Source: Deferribacteraceae bacterium V6Fe1
GTDB taxonomy: Bacteria > Chrysiogenota > Deferribacteres > Deferribacterales > Deferrivibrionaceae
Reading direction: 5' to 3'
Assembly (NCBI GenBank): GCA_022813675.1
Contig: CP063375.1
Location: forward strand, 2,294,334 to 2,358,333
Length of the DNA: 64,000 nt
The notes beneath the pieces were generated by a model. The model made no database searches. It was not told the DNA's origin and saw only the letters and a list, made by a program, of their open reading frames with translations. Of the stretch, positions 40,323-50,060 are shown piece by piece; positions within the stretch are counted from its first letter, which is position 1, and the number at the start of each line of letters is the position of its first letter. The translations under genes were made by a program, and so were the position numbers.

Positions 40323-41621
40323 GTGCATATATTTAATTTGCCAATAAATCATCGCAAAAAATATTTGACAAATAACGAAATTTACCTTATCACCCAACGG
40401 ATGAGCATATACGGTATCACATTTATTTTAATACTTATTTTTATAGAGCTTTTTCACTTAAGCATAGATTTTCAAAATCATACTCATATTAACAGATTAA
40501 ACCTCGATGAATTGGAAGATATTTATTCAATAGAAGAGCTAAAAAAATCTCTTGAATATCATAATGCTAAATTTTTCCCGTCTACTCTACACTCAATTGT
40601 TGACATTGGAATGCTGGCATTATTGTTTTATAGTGGCATAATTCAAAGATTTGATTACTTTCTTTACAATCACTTTAACGATTATCTTCATGCAATCTTT
40701 CTATTTACAGGGTTTAGTATATTTAACTACATTGTGGGATTGCCATTTGTAATTTACGATACTTTTTTCATCGAAAAAAGGTTTGGTTTTAATAAAATGA
40801 CACCATTAATATTCATAAGAGATACTATTTTATCTTCATTAATAGGGTTTATTTTCTCAAACATTGTCTTGTCAGCAATAATATTTTTTATCAAGTCATT
40901 TACTAATACATGGGTTTTTGTAGCTTCAATATTTATGGTAGGCTTCATGCTTTTTACAACATATATCTACCCCACCTTAATTGCTCCTCTTTTCAATAAA
41001 TTTACCCCTCTTGAAAATAAAGAATTAGCAGATAAAATTTTCAATTTGGCAAAAAAAGCAAACTTTCCTCTTAAAAATATTCTTCAAATGGATGCTTCAA
41101 AACGCTCTACACACTCAAATGCTTACTTCACCGGACTCGGGAAAAATAAAAGAATAGTACTTTTTGATACCCTTTTGGAAAAACACAGTGAAAGTGAGCT
41201 GCTTGCAATCTTAGGACATGAAATAGGGCATTACAAGCTGGGGCATATCAAGAAGATGCTTCTTTTAAGTTGCATTTTTATTGTTTTGGGATTCACCGGG
41301 ATAAAACTATTAATTGACAACTCTTTTATCTATGAATCATTAGGATTTGCAAAAAGTATCCCTTCAGGAATTTTCGTAATATCAATATTATTTTCACCAA
41401 TCAGCTTTCTACTCAGCCCCTTTTTGATGAAGATGTCCAGAAAACATGAGTTTGAGGCTGATAGCTTCTCTTACAAATTAACAGAAGACAAATTGTCTCT
41501 AAAAGAAGCCCTTATCAAGCTCCATAAAGACAATTTATCATTCCCTTATCCACACAAGCTATATGTAGTATTCAACTATTCACACCCGCCACTAACCGAA
41601 AGGATAAAAAACCTACTTTGA
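40323..41621 (+). CDS. M48-family (Ste24-like) membrane metalloprotease
   Basis: 432-residue membrane zinc protease related to CAAX prenyl protease Ste24. Zinc motif LAILGHEIGHYKLGH (HExxH) lies near residue 297, with the third ligand Glu in KHEFEADSFSY near 380. Several hydrophobic helices flank it. The start codon is uncertain: the GTG at 40323 has no clear ribosome binding site. In bacteria, such enzymes take part in membrane protein quality control. The 3' end overlaps the convergent typA gene by 9 bases. Confidence 0.88.
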   Translation: MHIFNLPINHRKKYLTNNEIYLITQRMSIYGITFILILIFIELFHLSIDFQNHTHINRLNLDELEDIYSIEELKKSLEYHNAKFFPSTLHSIVDIGMLALLFYSGIIQRFDYFLYNHFNDYLHAIFLFTGFSIFNYIVGLPFVIYDTFFIEKRFGFNKMTPLIFIRDTILSSLIGFIFSNIVLSAIIFFIKSFTNTWVFVASIFMVGFMLFTTYIYPTLIAPLFNKFTPLENKELADKIFNLAKKANFPLKNILQMDASKRSTHSNAYFTGLGKNKRIVLFDTLLEKHSESELLAILGHEIGHYKLGHIKKMLLLSCIFIVLGFTGIKLLIDNSFIYESLGFAKSIPSGIFVISILFSPISFLLSPFLMKMSRKHEFEADSFSYKLTEDKLSLKEALIKLHKDNLSFPYPHKLYVVFNYSHPPLTERIKNLL

Positions 41622-43454
41622 TGAGGCCTTCTTTTTAGCATACAATACCTGTCTTTTAGATGCAGACAATTCAACTTTTCTAAGTCTAATTGATTTTGGT
41701 GTCACCTCAACCATCTCATCTTCAGCAATAAAGTGTAGAGCCTGCTCCAGTGTCAAAGGGGTTACAGGCTTTAAAATAATATTCTCGTCTTTACCACTTG
41801 CCCTTAAGTTAGTAAGTTTTTTCTCCTTGCAAGGGTTAACGTCTAAATCACCCATTTTATTGTATTCCCCGATAATCATACCTTCGTAAACATCAACTCC
41901 TGGCACAATAAAAAGTCTTCCTCTTGCTTCAAGATGAAAAAGTGCATACGCAACAGCCTTCCCCGCTCTATCAGAAACAAGTGAGCCAGTAAATCTTGAA
42001 GGAATATCCCCCTTAAACTCATCATAACCTTTTAAATATGAATTAATTATCCCTGTACCTTTTGTATCGGATAAAAACTCATCACGATAACCTATAAGCC
42101 CTCTTGACGGGACATAATACTCCATCCTAACTCTGCCTGTGCCTTTATTAATCATATTTACAAGCTGACCTTTTCTAATGAGAAGCTTCTCAGTAACTAT
42201 CCCTGAAAATGTATCTTCACAATCCACATAGACATGCTCAATTGGCTCCAAAACTTTTCCATTTTCATTCTTTAAAATAACTTCAGGACGGCCAACACAA
42301 AGCTCAAACCCTTCCCTTCTCATTGATTCTATCAAAATAGCAAGCTGAAATTCACCCCTACCCTTTACAATAAAAGAATCCTTATCATCAGCTTCTTCAA
42401 TTTTTATTGCAACATTTCTAAGGGATTCTTTTATAAGCCTCTCTTTTATCTTGCTTGATTGCACAAGCTTCCCTTCTCTGCCTGATAAAGGGGAAGTATT
42501 TATTGTAAATTTCATAGCAACTGTAGGCTCGTCTACCGATATTCTCTTTAGAGGCACCGGGTTTGCAGCCGCGCAGATTGTATCGCCAATTTTAACATCC
42601 TCAATTCCGGAAATAACTACAATATCACCAGGCTCAGCAACATCTATATCTTCAAGGTTAAGTCCGTTATATGACTGGATTTTACTAACTCTCAAAGGAA
42701 CAGTCTGATTCTTTTCATTTATACAAACGAGATTATCATTATTTTTGACCTTTCCATTAAATATTTTACCAATTGCAAGCCTGCCAAGATAATCAGAGTA
42801 CCCCAAATCCGAAACAAGCATCTGAAAATTATCCATATTATCGTATGCAGGTGCCGGCACAACATTCAAAATCTCATCAAACAAAAGGGTTAAATCTGAG
42901 TCTTCATCTTCAAGATTTCTCTTAACAATTCCCTGCTTGCCAATAGCGTAAAGTATTGGGAAATCTATCTGTTCATCGTTTGCATCAAGGTCAAAAAACA
43001 GCTCATAAATCTCATCAAGGACTTCCTTTGCCCTCGCGTCTTTTCTGTCAATTTTATTTATTACAACAATTATCTTTAATCCTAATTTAAAGGCTTTTTG
43101 CAATACAAATCTCGTTTGAGGCAAAGGCCCTTCAGATGCATCAACCAACAAAACGGCACCATCAGCCATAGATAAAGCCCTTTCAACCTCTCCACCAAAA
43201 TCAGCGTGTCCCGGGGTATCTATTATATTTATTTTTGTATCTTTCCAAAACACAGAGCAGTTTTTCGCAGCGATTGTAATCCCTCTTTCCCTTTCCAAAT
43301 CCATACTGTCCATCACTCTGTCCTGAACTTCCTGATTTTCTCTAAAAAGTCCGCTAAATTTAAACATGCTATCAACCAAAGATGTCTTACCATGGTCAAC
43401 GTGTGCGATAATCGCAATATTCCTTATGTTATTGTTACGAAATTTTTCCTTCAT
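41613..43454 (-). CDS. typA: Ribosome-associated translational GTPase TypA/BipA
   Basis: Translation GTPase that acts on the ribosome, mainly in stress or low-temperature assembly. The 613-residue protein has G1 AHVDHGKTSLVDSM near residue 16, G2 RERGITIAAK, G3 DTPGHADFGGEVER near 78, and G4 NKIDRKDAR. Beta-barrel, EF-G-like III and V domains and the BipA-specific C-terminal domain (YVPSRGLIGYRDEF, PKSIRLRK) follow. A monocistronic gene convergent with the M48 protease gene. Confidence 0.97.
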   Translation of the reverse strand: MKEKFRNNNIRNIAIIAHVDHGKTSLVDSMFKFSGLFRENQEVQDRVMDSMDLERERGITIAAKNCSVFWKDTKINIIDTPGHADFGGEVERALSMADGAVLLVDASEGPLPQTRFVLQKAFKLGLKIIVVINKIDRKDARAKEVLDEIYELFFDLDANDEQIDFPILYAIGKQGIVKRNLEDEDSDLTLLFDEILNVVPAPAYDNMDNFQMLVSDLGYSDYLGRLAIGKIFNGKVKNNDNLVCINEKNQTVPLRVSKIQSYNGLNLEDIDVAEPGDIVVISGIEDVKIGDTICAAANPVPLKRISVDEPTVAMKFTINTSPLSGREGKLVQSSKIKERLIKESLRNVAIKIEEADDKDSFIVKGRGEFQLAILIESMRREGFELCVGRPEVILKNENGKVLEPIEHVYVDCEDTFSGIVTEKLLIRKGQLVNMINKGTGRVRMEYYVPSRGLIGYRDEFLSDTKGTGIINSYLKGYDEFKGDIPSRFTGSLVSDRAGKAVAYALFHLEARGRLFIVPGVDVYEGMIIGEYNKMGDLDVNPCKEKKLTNLRASGKDENIILKPVTPLTLEQALHFIAEDEMVEVTPKSIRLRKVELSASKRQVLYAKKKASSK

Positions 43455-43531
43455 TTTTACCTCGATTTTTTATTGGAAGATGTGTCAATATAACAATTAG
43501 TAAAAATAAGCAACAGATTTATTTTTTAATG

Positions 43532-44938
43532 TTAACCGCTGAGCCCTTCCGATGTATTTATAATTCTGACTGCATTTGTGGAGCCAACCTTCCCTGCGGG
43601 GTAACCTATTGTAGCTACAAAAATTTTATTTTCACCAAAACTCTTTTTTGCTCTTAACAAAAATTTATCCAAAAGTTCATCTGAATTTTTTGTATCATCG
43701 GTTTTCATAAACGGTGTTACACCCCATAAAATATTCACCCTTCTCAATAGCTTTTCGTCAGTCATAATTGCCAGTATATCGCACTTTGGCCTTGCAGCGG
43801 AAACTCTTCTTGCGGTAGTCCCACTTTTTGTAAAAACAGCTATACCGTCGGCACTGATATCCCATGCAAGCCTTGCACTTGCCTCTGCAATTGCCATATC
43901 CCTATCATTTTTATTCAAACTTTTGTTAAAACTATATATGGATTCCGCTTCCCTGATAATTTTTGACATAACTTTAACCGCTTCAAATGGAAATTTTCCA
44001 ATAGTCGTTTCGTCCGACAACATCACCGCATCCGTACCATCAAGAACGGCATTTGCCACATCCGATACCTCAGCCCGAGTAGGCCTAATATTTTCCACCA
44101 TTGTAAGAAGCATCTGTGTAGCCGTAATTACAGGTTTTGCCGCATTATTAGCCTTTTTTATAAGCATCTTTTGCAAGACAGGGACCTTTTCCATGTCAAT
44201 TTCAATCCCCATATCCCCCCTTGCTATCATTATCCCATCGGAATGCTCTATTATTTCATCTATATTTTCTATCGCTTCATGCTTTTCTATTTTAGAAAAA
44301 ACCGGTATATCACCGCCATAAGTTTTGATATACTCCTTTGCTTTAATTACATCAAAGCGGTTTTTAACAAATGACAGTGCAATGAAGTCAAATCCGTTTT
44401 CCACCCCAAACTTTATATCTTTAATATCTTTTTCCGTAACGGCAGGAATTTTGATTTTCAAGTTTGGAAAATTAAGCCCTTTTCTTGAAGAAATCACACC
44501 GCCGCTTAATACTTCAACCTTAAGTAAATCTTTTGCTTTTTCAATAACTTTTAATTTTATCGTGCCATCAGCAAGATAAATAATGCTATCCTCTTTTAAT
44601 GAATCAAATATTTCAGGATATTTAATATAGATTCTTTCTCTGTTTCCTGTGTCAGTGCCAACTTTTATTTCAAGGGTATCACCTTTGTGAACATTAAAAG
44701 GCCTCTCCACCATCCCAATCCTTAATTTAGGCCCGGCAAGGTCCATTAGTGCAGCAACTGGTGCCGATAGTTTTTGTGAAACCCTCCTGACCCTATCCAG
44801 ACTGTTTTTATGTTGTTCATAGTCCCCATGAGAAAAGTTAAACCTGAATACATTTACCCCTTCATTTATGAGCTGCTCTATAGCATTATCATTGTCAATT
44901 GACGGCCCTATCGTTGCTACGATTTTCGTTTTTTTCAT
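43532..44938 (-). CDS. pyk: Pyruvate kinase
   Basis: Glycolytic enzyme converting PEP and ADP to pyruvate and ATP. The start at 44938 (MKKTKIVATIGPSID) has GAGGTG 6 bases upstream; the earlier in-frame GTG lies within that sequence. The 468-residue protein contains RFNFSHGDYEQH, IARGDMGIEIDMEKVP near residue 241 and ITATQMLLTM, all catalytic-site signatures. The allosteric C-terminal domain is present (TKSGTTARRVSAARP), with no extra PEP-utilising domain. Confidence 0.96.
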   Translation of the reverse strand: MKKTKIVATIGPSIDNDNAIEQLINEGVNVFRFNFSHGDYEQHKNSLDRVRRVSQKLSAPVAALMDLAGPKLRIGMVERPFNVHKGDTLEIKVGTDTGNRERIYIKYPEIFDSLKEDSIIYLADGTIKLKVIEKAKDLLKVEVLSGGVISSRKGLNFPNLKIKIPAVTEKDIKDIKFGVENGFDFIALSFVKNRFDVIKAKEYIKTYGGDIPVFSKIEKHEAIENIDEIIEHSDGIMIARGDMGIEIDMEKVPVLQKMLIKKANNAAKPVITATQMLLTMVENIRPTRAEVSDVANAVLDGTDAVMLSDETTIGKFPFEAVKVMSKIIREAESIYSFNKSLNKNDRDMAIAEASARLAWDISADGIAVFTKSGTTARRVSAARPKCDILAIMTDEKLLRRVNILWGVTPFMKTDDTKNSDELLDKFLLRAKKSFGENKIFVATIGYPAGKVGSTNAVRIINTSEGLSG

Positions 44939-44974
44939 AAAATACACCTCATTTATGCTTCAAATTACAATACA

Positions 44975-47698
44975 TCAAATATTATATCCATACAATACAA
45001 ATACTGCCCAATAATATGGATTAGGATACTTTAATTTCATGTCTCTTTTTGCAAACCTGATTGATTCAAGCTTAGTATTACCGGAATTGAGATAATTGTA
45101 AAAAACTTTCATAAACTCTACCGCAGGCTCACTTGGCACTTCCCAAAGGCTAACCACGACCGATTTGGCACCCGCTTGCTCAAAAGCCCTGGCAAAATTT
45201 ACAATCCCCTCCCCGTCTATCTCTTTGCCTACCCCTGTCACACACGCTGAAAGAACTACCATATCTGCATTTAGCTTCAAATTTGAAGCTTCACTTAAAG
45301 TTAAAAATCCATCTTCACCGTGATTATCTACCTGACTAAGAAGAATAAAAGGCTCTTGAATACCGGCGATATACCCAGGCAAAGATGCATGTGTCGCAAA
45401 ATGAATATATTTATACTTTTCAAGCTCTGCTTTTTTTACATTTTCCTCTGAAGCATCTAAACCTAATAATATTTGTGGTGTTTTTGGGGTAACATTTAAA
45501 ATTTTTGCTATTTCCTTTAATTCGGTTTCGGTTTCCGGCAACGGAGGAAAAGTTACCTCTTCCCAGTCAACTTTTTCCACACTTATCTCTTTTGATATTT
45601 TCAACCCTCTAAACGCAAATTGAGGTGCATTTTGGTTACTATCTTCAGTATTTTCAGTTTTGGAATATTGATAATCGGATTTACTGAAAACCGGATTTGC
45701 CACTGCAAAAAGTAATTCTTTTTGGTCAATTGTATTTTTATTTCCCAAAATTGCCATAACAGTTGCTGATTGCAAATATGAGATACTTAAATTTTCTCCT
45801 GCATACACACTTGTATTAAAATCTTCACTTTTATCTTTCACTAATGCATCAAACGGCACAACCCCCAAAATCCCATCAGGAATTATTATTAAACTTTTTG
45901 ATTGTTCTATACTTAAGGGTTTTAACAAAAGTTGATAAAGTTCATGAGAGAGATTTAAAAATTTATCTTTTTTGTTACTTCTAATATATTCTAATAAATC
46001 TGTAACCTTCTCTTCAATATCAACTTTTTTCACAGGCAATGCAATTATTTCGGACAAATTGCTTCTAATGACAAAAACATAAATGTTATTTTCAGTTAAT
46101 ACATACTCAACTAAACATTCATTATCCTTAAGTTTTATATCCTTAGCCATTAAAGGCCTTGGATAATATAATGAAACATACATAGGATATTTTTTGTTCA
46201 ATTCTTCAACAAATGCTTCAAACTCCCTGCGCAAACTGTCCCTTTTATTCAAATATTCTTCATACCCGTACTTCTTTACTATCTCTTCATATTTTGAGTC
46301 TAAGTATCTTAATTGAAATACAAACTCTTTTTCCTTCTCTTTCAAATCGTTAGGCAATACTGATCTTTTTTCTACATCCATATTAGCAACAAGCTTATCC
46401 AATAGTGTACGAGCTTTAGAAAGCTCAGCATAATAAAATGCTTTATTTAATGACTCATTATCCATCTTTCCAGAAGATAAATACCTTTCTGAAAAAATAG
46501 ATACTGCCTCTTTATAAACATTTATCCTTCCACCTCTAAAAAAGTATTCTCTCAGTTTCGTCATATCTCTAATATTCTCAATTAGAGATATTGTATTTTC
46601 TATTTCATTCCCGGCAAGCTCTAACTTTCCAAGAAATTTGAATGCAAGTGCTTTTTGAAAGGATCTTGCAACTTTTTCATTAATATTTACAGGTTTAGTA
46701 TATTTATCCGCAGACTCTATTATGTTAAGTGCTTTCTCAAATTCACCTTGCCTTAGTAGAAATTCTATAACGTATTCATTATATATGTTATTTTTACTAA
46801 CTATATCACTGACCAAACCAAAAATTTTTTCAGCCTTCTCATATTCTCCCATTCTATAATATGTATCCAACACTTTCCCTAAAATCCTTACTTTATATAA
46901 ATCTTGACTGCGAGGGTTATACAGCTTGCTATATAGTATAAGAGCTTTGTTGTACTGTTTTGAAAACCTAAAGATATCTGCCATATCTTCATTAGTCGTG
47001 CTTAAATCTGGACCTTTTATTTTATTATATTCCTCATAATAAAATTTTATTGCTTTTTCATATTGTCCGGTATTTAAATACAGCTTTATCAAAGGTGAAT
47101 ACAAAAACCTTATTTGAGCAGGCATAACTTTAGATTGAGGTTCTTTACTCAGTTTTATAGCTTCCAATATCGATTTTTCCGCTTTATCATACAAACCAAT
47201 GAACGTATATAGCTGAGAAAGTAGCTGCAAGCTTGAAACCTGCCCGTAAAAATCATTTTTTTCTTTTGCTTCTTCAAGTTTTTGTAGTGCTGAAGAAATT
47301 GCCATACTATATGATTTCATATCAAATGATTTAGTATCAGCATTTTTTTTATTATTTTGCACAACTAACGACTCACCATTTGAATTATATTCTTTTATAA
47401 CACCTGAAAGTATTATCTTTTTTCCATCACGAATTACTGATAATACTATTTTATCACCTGGAGCTAACTTCCTGAATATAAGTGGGTTTGAAAACATGCT
47501 ATTGTTTACTTCTTCAATAATATCTCCGGGCTTTAAACCTAAATCATACGCCGGACTATTTTTAACAACCCCTTTTACTTGAAAGTAATCTTGAGCGTTT
47601 TTTTGCAACAATAACCCAAAAGAGGTATTCTTTGCCGACAAAGTTGAAGCATTCAAAATAACTAAAAAAAACACTACACCGAGAGCTACTTTTTTCAT
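44975..47698 (-). CDS. Secreted PDZ-TPR-CHAT domain protein (predicted caspase-like cysteine protease)
   Basis: 907-residue exported protein. ATG 47698 has GGAGGG 4 bases upstream; a TTG four codons earlier is inside that site. Residues 1-22 are a signal peptide (VALGVVFFLVILNASTLSA). A PDZ domain covers about 28-105 (LGLKPGDIIEEVNNS). Tetratricopeptide-like helices run about 130-430, a helical/coiled region about 430-510, and a CHAT domain the last ~330 residues. The catalytic dyad is visible: His770 in HFATHA and Cys819 in LSACVTG. CHAT domains are caspase/separase-like proteases often with TPRs. The signal peptide and PDZ domain put this one in the periplasm. Substrate unknown. It is 36 bases before pyk in the same direction. 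Confidence 0.88.
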   Translation of the reverse strand: MKKVALGVVFFLVILNASTLSAKNTSFGLLLQKNAQDYFQVKGVVKNSPAYDLGLKPGDIIEEVNNSMFSNPLIFRKLAPGDKIVLSVIRDGKKIILSGVIKEYNSNGESLVVQNNKKNADTKSFDMKSYSMAISSALQKLEEAKEKNDFYGQVSSLQLLSQLYTFIGLYDKAEKSILEAIKLSKEPQSKVMPAQIRFLYSPLIKLYLNTGQYEKAIKFYYEEYNKIKGPDLSTTNEDMADIFRFSKQYNKALILYSKLYNPRSQDLYKVRILGKVLDTYYRMGEYEKAEKIFGLVSDIVSKNNIYNEYVIEFLLRQGEFEKALNIIESADKYTKPVNINEKVARSFQKALAFKFLGKLELAGNEIENTISLIENIRDMTKLREYFFRGGRINVYKEAVSIFSERYLSSGKMDNESLNKAFYYAELSKARTLLDKLVANMDVEKRSVLPNDLKEKEKEFVFQLRYLDSKYEEIVKKYGYEEYLNKRDSLRREFEAFVEELNKKYPMYVSLYYPRPLMAKDIKLKDNECLVEYVLTENNIYVFVIRSNLSEIIALPVKKVDIEEKVTDLLEYIRSNKKDKFLNLSHELYQLLLKPLSIEQSKSLIIIPDGILGVVPFDALVKDKSEDFNTSVYAGENLSISYLQSATVMAILGNKNTIDQKELLFAVANPVFSKSDYQYSKTENTEDSNQNAPQFAFRGLKISKEISVEKVDWEEVTFPPLPETETELKEIAKILNVTPKTPQILLGLDASEENVKKAELEKYKYIHFATHASLPGYIAGIQEPFILLSQVDNHGEDGFLTLSEASNLKLNADMVVLSACVTGVGKEIDGEGIVNFARAFEQAGAKSVVVSLWEVPSEPAVEFMKVFYNYLNSGNTKLESIRFAKRDMKLKYPNPYYWAVFVLYGYNI

Positions 47699-47865
47699 AT
47701 TGCCCTCCAAAAACAGCTGTATTTTTACAATTATATAACATTTTAGCCAGGTTTGCCATTAGTTACTCGCAACATTATAGGGAATTTATTTATGTTCTTC
47801 ATTTAAGAAGAATACTTTAAAAAACTTAATCTTGCGCCTTTTAAATAATTATTTATAATAAGGAA

Positions 47866-48243
47866 ATGATGGGTGCTAATGCTATAGTATATAGAATTTT
47901 TGTAAATATAATAGGTATAGGGCTTTCAGGTATACTATTCAAACATGTTATTGTTTCCTCTTTTCTCGCCCTTGTATTAAGTGGAATAGTGTTATCTGTT
48001 TTGAATCTGTTTTTAAAACCGATATTATTTTTGGCAACTCTACCCCTTCAAATTTTAAGTTTCGGTATTTTTTATCTCATAACAAACGCGATTATTTTAA
48101 AGCTGACTTCGGCATTTATTGATGGTTTTTATATCGATGGTTTTTGGGCAGCAATCGGAGCAAGTATTCTGATTGGTTTAGTAAATATAATATTTGACCT
48201 TCTTGCCACTAATGACGAATTGAGATATTACAGATGGAAATAA
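47866..48243 (+). CDS. Phage-holin-4-like (PF04020-type) small membrane protein
   Basis: 125-residue integral membrane protein with four predicted helices and the family-like LSGIVLSVLNLFLKPILFL segment and a ILIGLVNIIFDL end. Proteins of this family are widespread and usually unrelated to phage; their role is unknown, with some links to the cell envelope. The ATG at 47866 and the following ATG at 47869 are both possible; AAGGAA precedes them. It overlaps the next gene by 10 bases and heads a five-gene run ending in lptF-lptG. Confidence 0.8.
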   Translation: MMGANAIVYRIFVNIIGIGLSGILFKHVIVSSFLALVLSGIVLSVLNLFLKPILFLATLPLQILSFGIFYLITNAIILKLTSAFIDGFYIDGFWAAIGASILIGLVNIIFDLLATNDELRYYRWK

Positions 48244-48725
48244 AAACTATTCAAGATGACCTTGAGCGGTTTGAAAATCTCATAAAAATGATAAATTTTG
48301 AATATCAGCAGTATTTTGCAGGCACAAAAAGGAATCCCCCTGTCGTTTATGAAAGGGAAGTTAACAAACTAATTCATAAATACAATCTTCATCAGATAAA
48401 AAATAGCACATTAAGGTTTAGGTTTAATAATCTCGTAGCAAGATTCATAACTTTTAGAGAAAAATGGAACAAAAAAATGTTAGAAATGGAAGGGGTAAAA
48501 AAACCAAAGCCCATATTCTTTGAAACAGAAAAAATACTTGAAAATAATAAAACAAACGGCTATGAAAGTGAGCTTGATAAACTGCCTCCCGGATTTAACA
48601 GAGAAAAGATTAAAAATGTTATCGAACAAAAACTTGACGAACTAAAAAATAAAGGGATAAGTAACGTCAGGATTGAAATAGAAATAATTGATGGAAAACC
48701 AAAATTGAGGATGAAAAAACAATGA
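48234..48725 (+). CDS. MXAN_5187 C-terminal-like protein of unknown function
   Basis: 163-residue, charged cytoplasmic protein. The first ~85 residues (FEYQQYFAGTKRNPPVVYER...TLRFRFNNLVARFITF) resemble the domain at the C-terminus of Myxococcus MXAN_5187-type proteins, a region of helices. The end (GISNVRIEIEIIDGKPKLRMKKQ) is a basic strand region. No catalytic motif is visible. It overlaps both the preceding holin-like gene and the following DUF1820 gene by a few bases, so translation is coupled. Confidence 0.68.
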   Translation: MEIKTIQDDLERFENLIKMINFEYQQYFAGTKRNPPVVYEREVNKLIHKYNLHQIKNSTLRFRFNNLVARFITFREKWNKKMLEMEGVKKPKPIFFETEKILENNKTNGYESELDKLPPGFNREKIKNVIEQKLDELKNKGISNVRIEIEIIDGKPKLRMKKQ

Positions 48726-49012
48726 CAGAAAAAAATGAGAAATATTTCAAAATTCAATTTATAGATGCCAAAAAAGAGATACTTACCTTTTATGCAAAAT
48801 CTGTTAACCCTTCTTCGTATATAGGGCTTATTGAAGTATCAAATATACTGTTTATGGACTCTGAAATACTTATTAATCCTGAAGATGAAAAAGTACGTAA
48901 AGAATTTAAGGGGGTTAAAAGGACATTCCTGCCTCTAAGTGCAATAGTAAGAATTGATGAAGTTGAAGAGTCAAAAACAAAGGTTTTAAAACTTTTACCT
49001 GATAACGATTAG
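48722..49012 (+). CDS. DUF1820-family protein
   Basis: 96-residue soluble protein matching DUF1820 along its length: FKIQFIDAKKEILTFYAKSV, then GLIEVSNILFMDS, KEFKGVKRTFLPLSAIVRIDEVE. Function unknown. It starts by a 4-base overlap (ATGA) with the previous gene and ends 7 bases before lptF, so it is part of the same transcript and may be connected with envelope assembly. Confidence 0.8.
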   Translation: MTEKNEKYFKIQFIDAKKEILTFYAKSVNPSSYIGLIEVSNILFMDSEILINPEDEKVRKEFKGVKRTFLPLSAIVRIDEVEESKTKVLKLLPDND

Positions 49013-49019
49013 CTTTAAA

Positions 49020-50060
49020 ATGAAAATACTTCGCAAGTATATTCTTAGAGAAATTTTACCTCTTTTTGTAATATCAAATCTATTTATAATATTTATCCTT
49101 CTTTTTGATAAACTTATCGACCTTGCAAGCCTTTTTTTCGCAAAAGGGGTAGCAGGTACATTAATAATTAAAACAATCTTATTTTATATCCCTTCGTTTT
49201 TGGTAATATCGATACCAATCTCCACATTAATATCAGTCATGACCGCCTTCAGCCGGTTTTCATCCGACTCAGAGCTGATAGTAATGAAAGCATCCGGCGT
49301 GCCTGCAAGCTGGTTTTTAAGAATTACATCCTCTATCGGCTTTATCTTTTTTATAATGGCAGCTATTGTTTCTTTGTGGCTAATGCCCCTTGGAAATAAA
49401 CTTTCCATTGAAAATCTTAAAAGCATAGCAAGCAGTATTTCAATATCAGATATAAATGAAAATGAACTTTATGAAGAGATTCCGGGGGTTATACTGCTTG
49501 TTGAAAAGAAAAAGGATAAGTTTGACTTTGAAAATATCGTAATTATCCAAAAAAATGAAAATTTGGTAATAACTGCCAAATCGGGTGAAATTTTTTCTAC
49601 CAAAGATGGGGCTATTTCATTTAATCTAAATACAGGGGAAATCAACAAAAAGGATAATGAAAAAATATCTAAAATCAAATTTGAGCAATTTTCTCTTAAT
49701 TTTGATTTAAATTTAAATGACGTGGTTAAAATAAAAGATGAAAGGGTAATGCCCCTTGACTTGCTTATTAAAAATCAAAACAAAGGGTACATTTACAAAT
49801 TTGAACTCTCAAAAAGAATAGCTCTCCCCTTTTCCTGTATAATCATGGCTGTGTTTGGAATGTTATTAGGCTCATTTTTCACAAGAGGTGGAAGGACTTT
49901 GAACCTTTTTGCTGCAATAGCAGTGGTATTCTCATACAACACAATCTTAGTATTTTCAGAAAACATGGCAAAAATTGGGCTGCCTTATATTTCAGCATGG
50001 TATGCCAATATTATCTTTACTATTATTTGTTTATTCTTTTATAAAAGGTTTAGGGTATGA
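49020..50060 (+). CDS. lptF: LPS export permease LptF/YjgP-type
   Basis: 346-residue membrane permease of the YjgP/YjgQ family, part of the LptB2FG ABC transporter that extracts LPS from the inner membrane. It begins KILRKYILREILPLF, has three N-terminal helices, a periplasmic beta-jellyroll-like middle (about residues 125-250), and three C-terminal helices (ALPFSCIIMAVFGMLLGSFF). Assignment as LptF rather than LptG rests on gene order. It overlaps the next permease gene by 4 bases. The ATPase gene lptB is not in the window. Confidence 0.87.
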   Translation: MKILRKYILREILPLFVISNLFIIFILLFDKLIDLASLFFAKGVAGTLIIKTILFYIPSFLVISIPISTLISVMTAFSRFSSDSELIVMKASGVPASWFLRITSSIGFIFFIMAAIVSLWLMPLGNKLSIENLKSIASSISISDINENELYEEIPGVILLVEKKKDKFDFENIVIIQKNENLVITAKSGEIFSTKDGAISFNLNTGEINKKDNEKISKIKFEQFSLNFDLNLNDVVKIKDERVMPLDLLIKNQNKGYIYKFELSKRIALPFSCIIMAVFGMLLGSFFTRGGRTLNLFAAIAVVFSYNTILVFSENMAKIGLPYISAWYANIIFTIICLFFYKRFRV

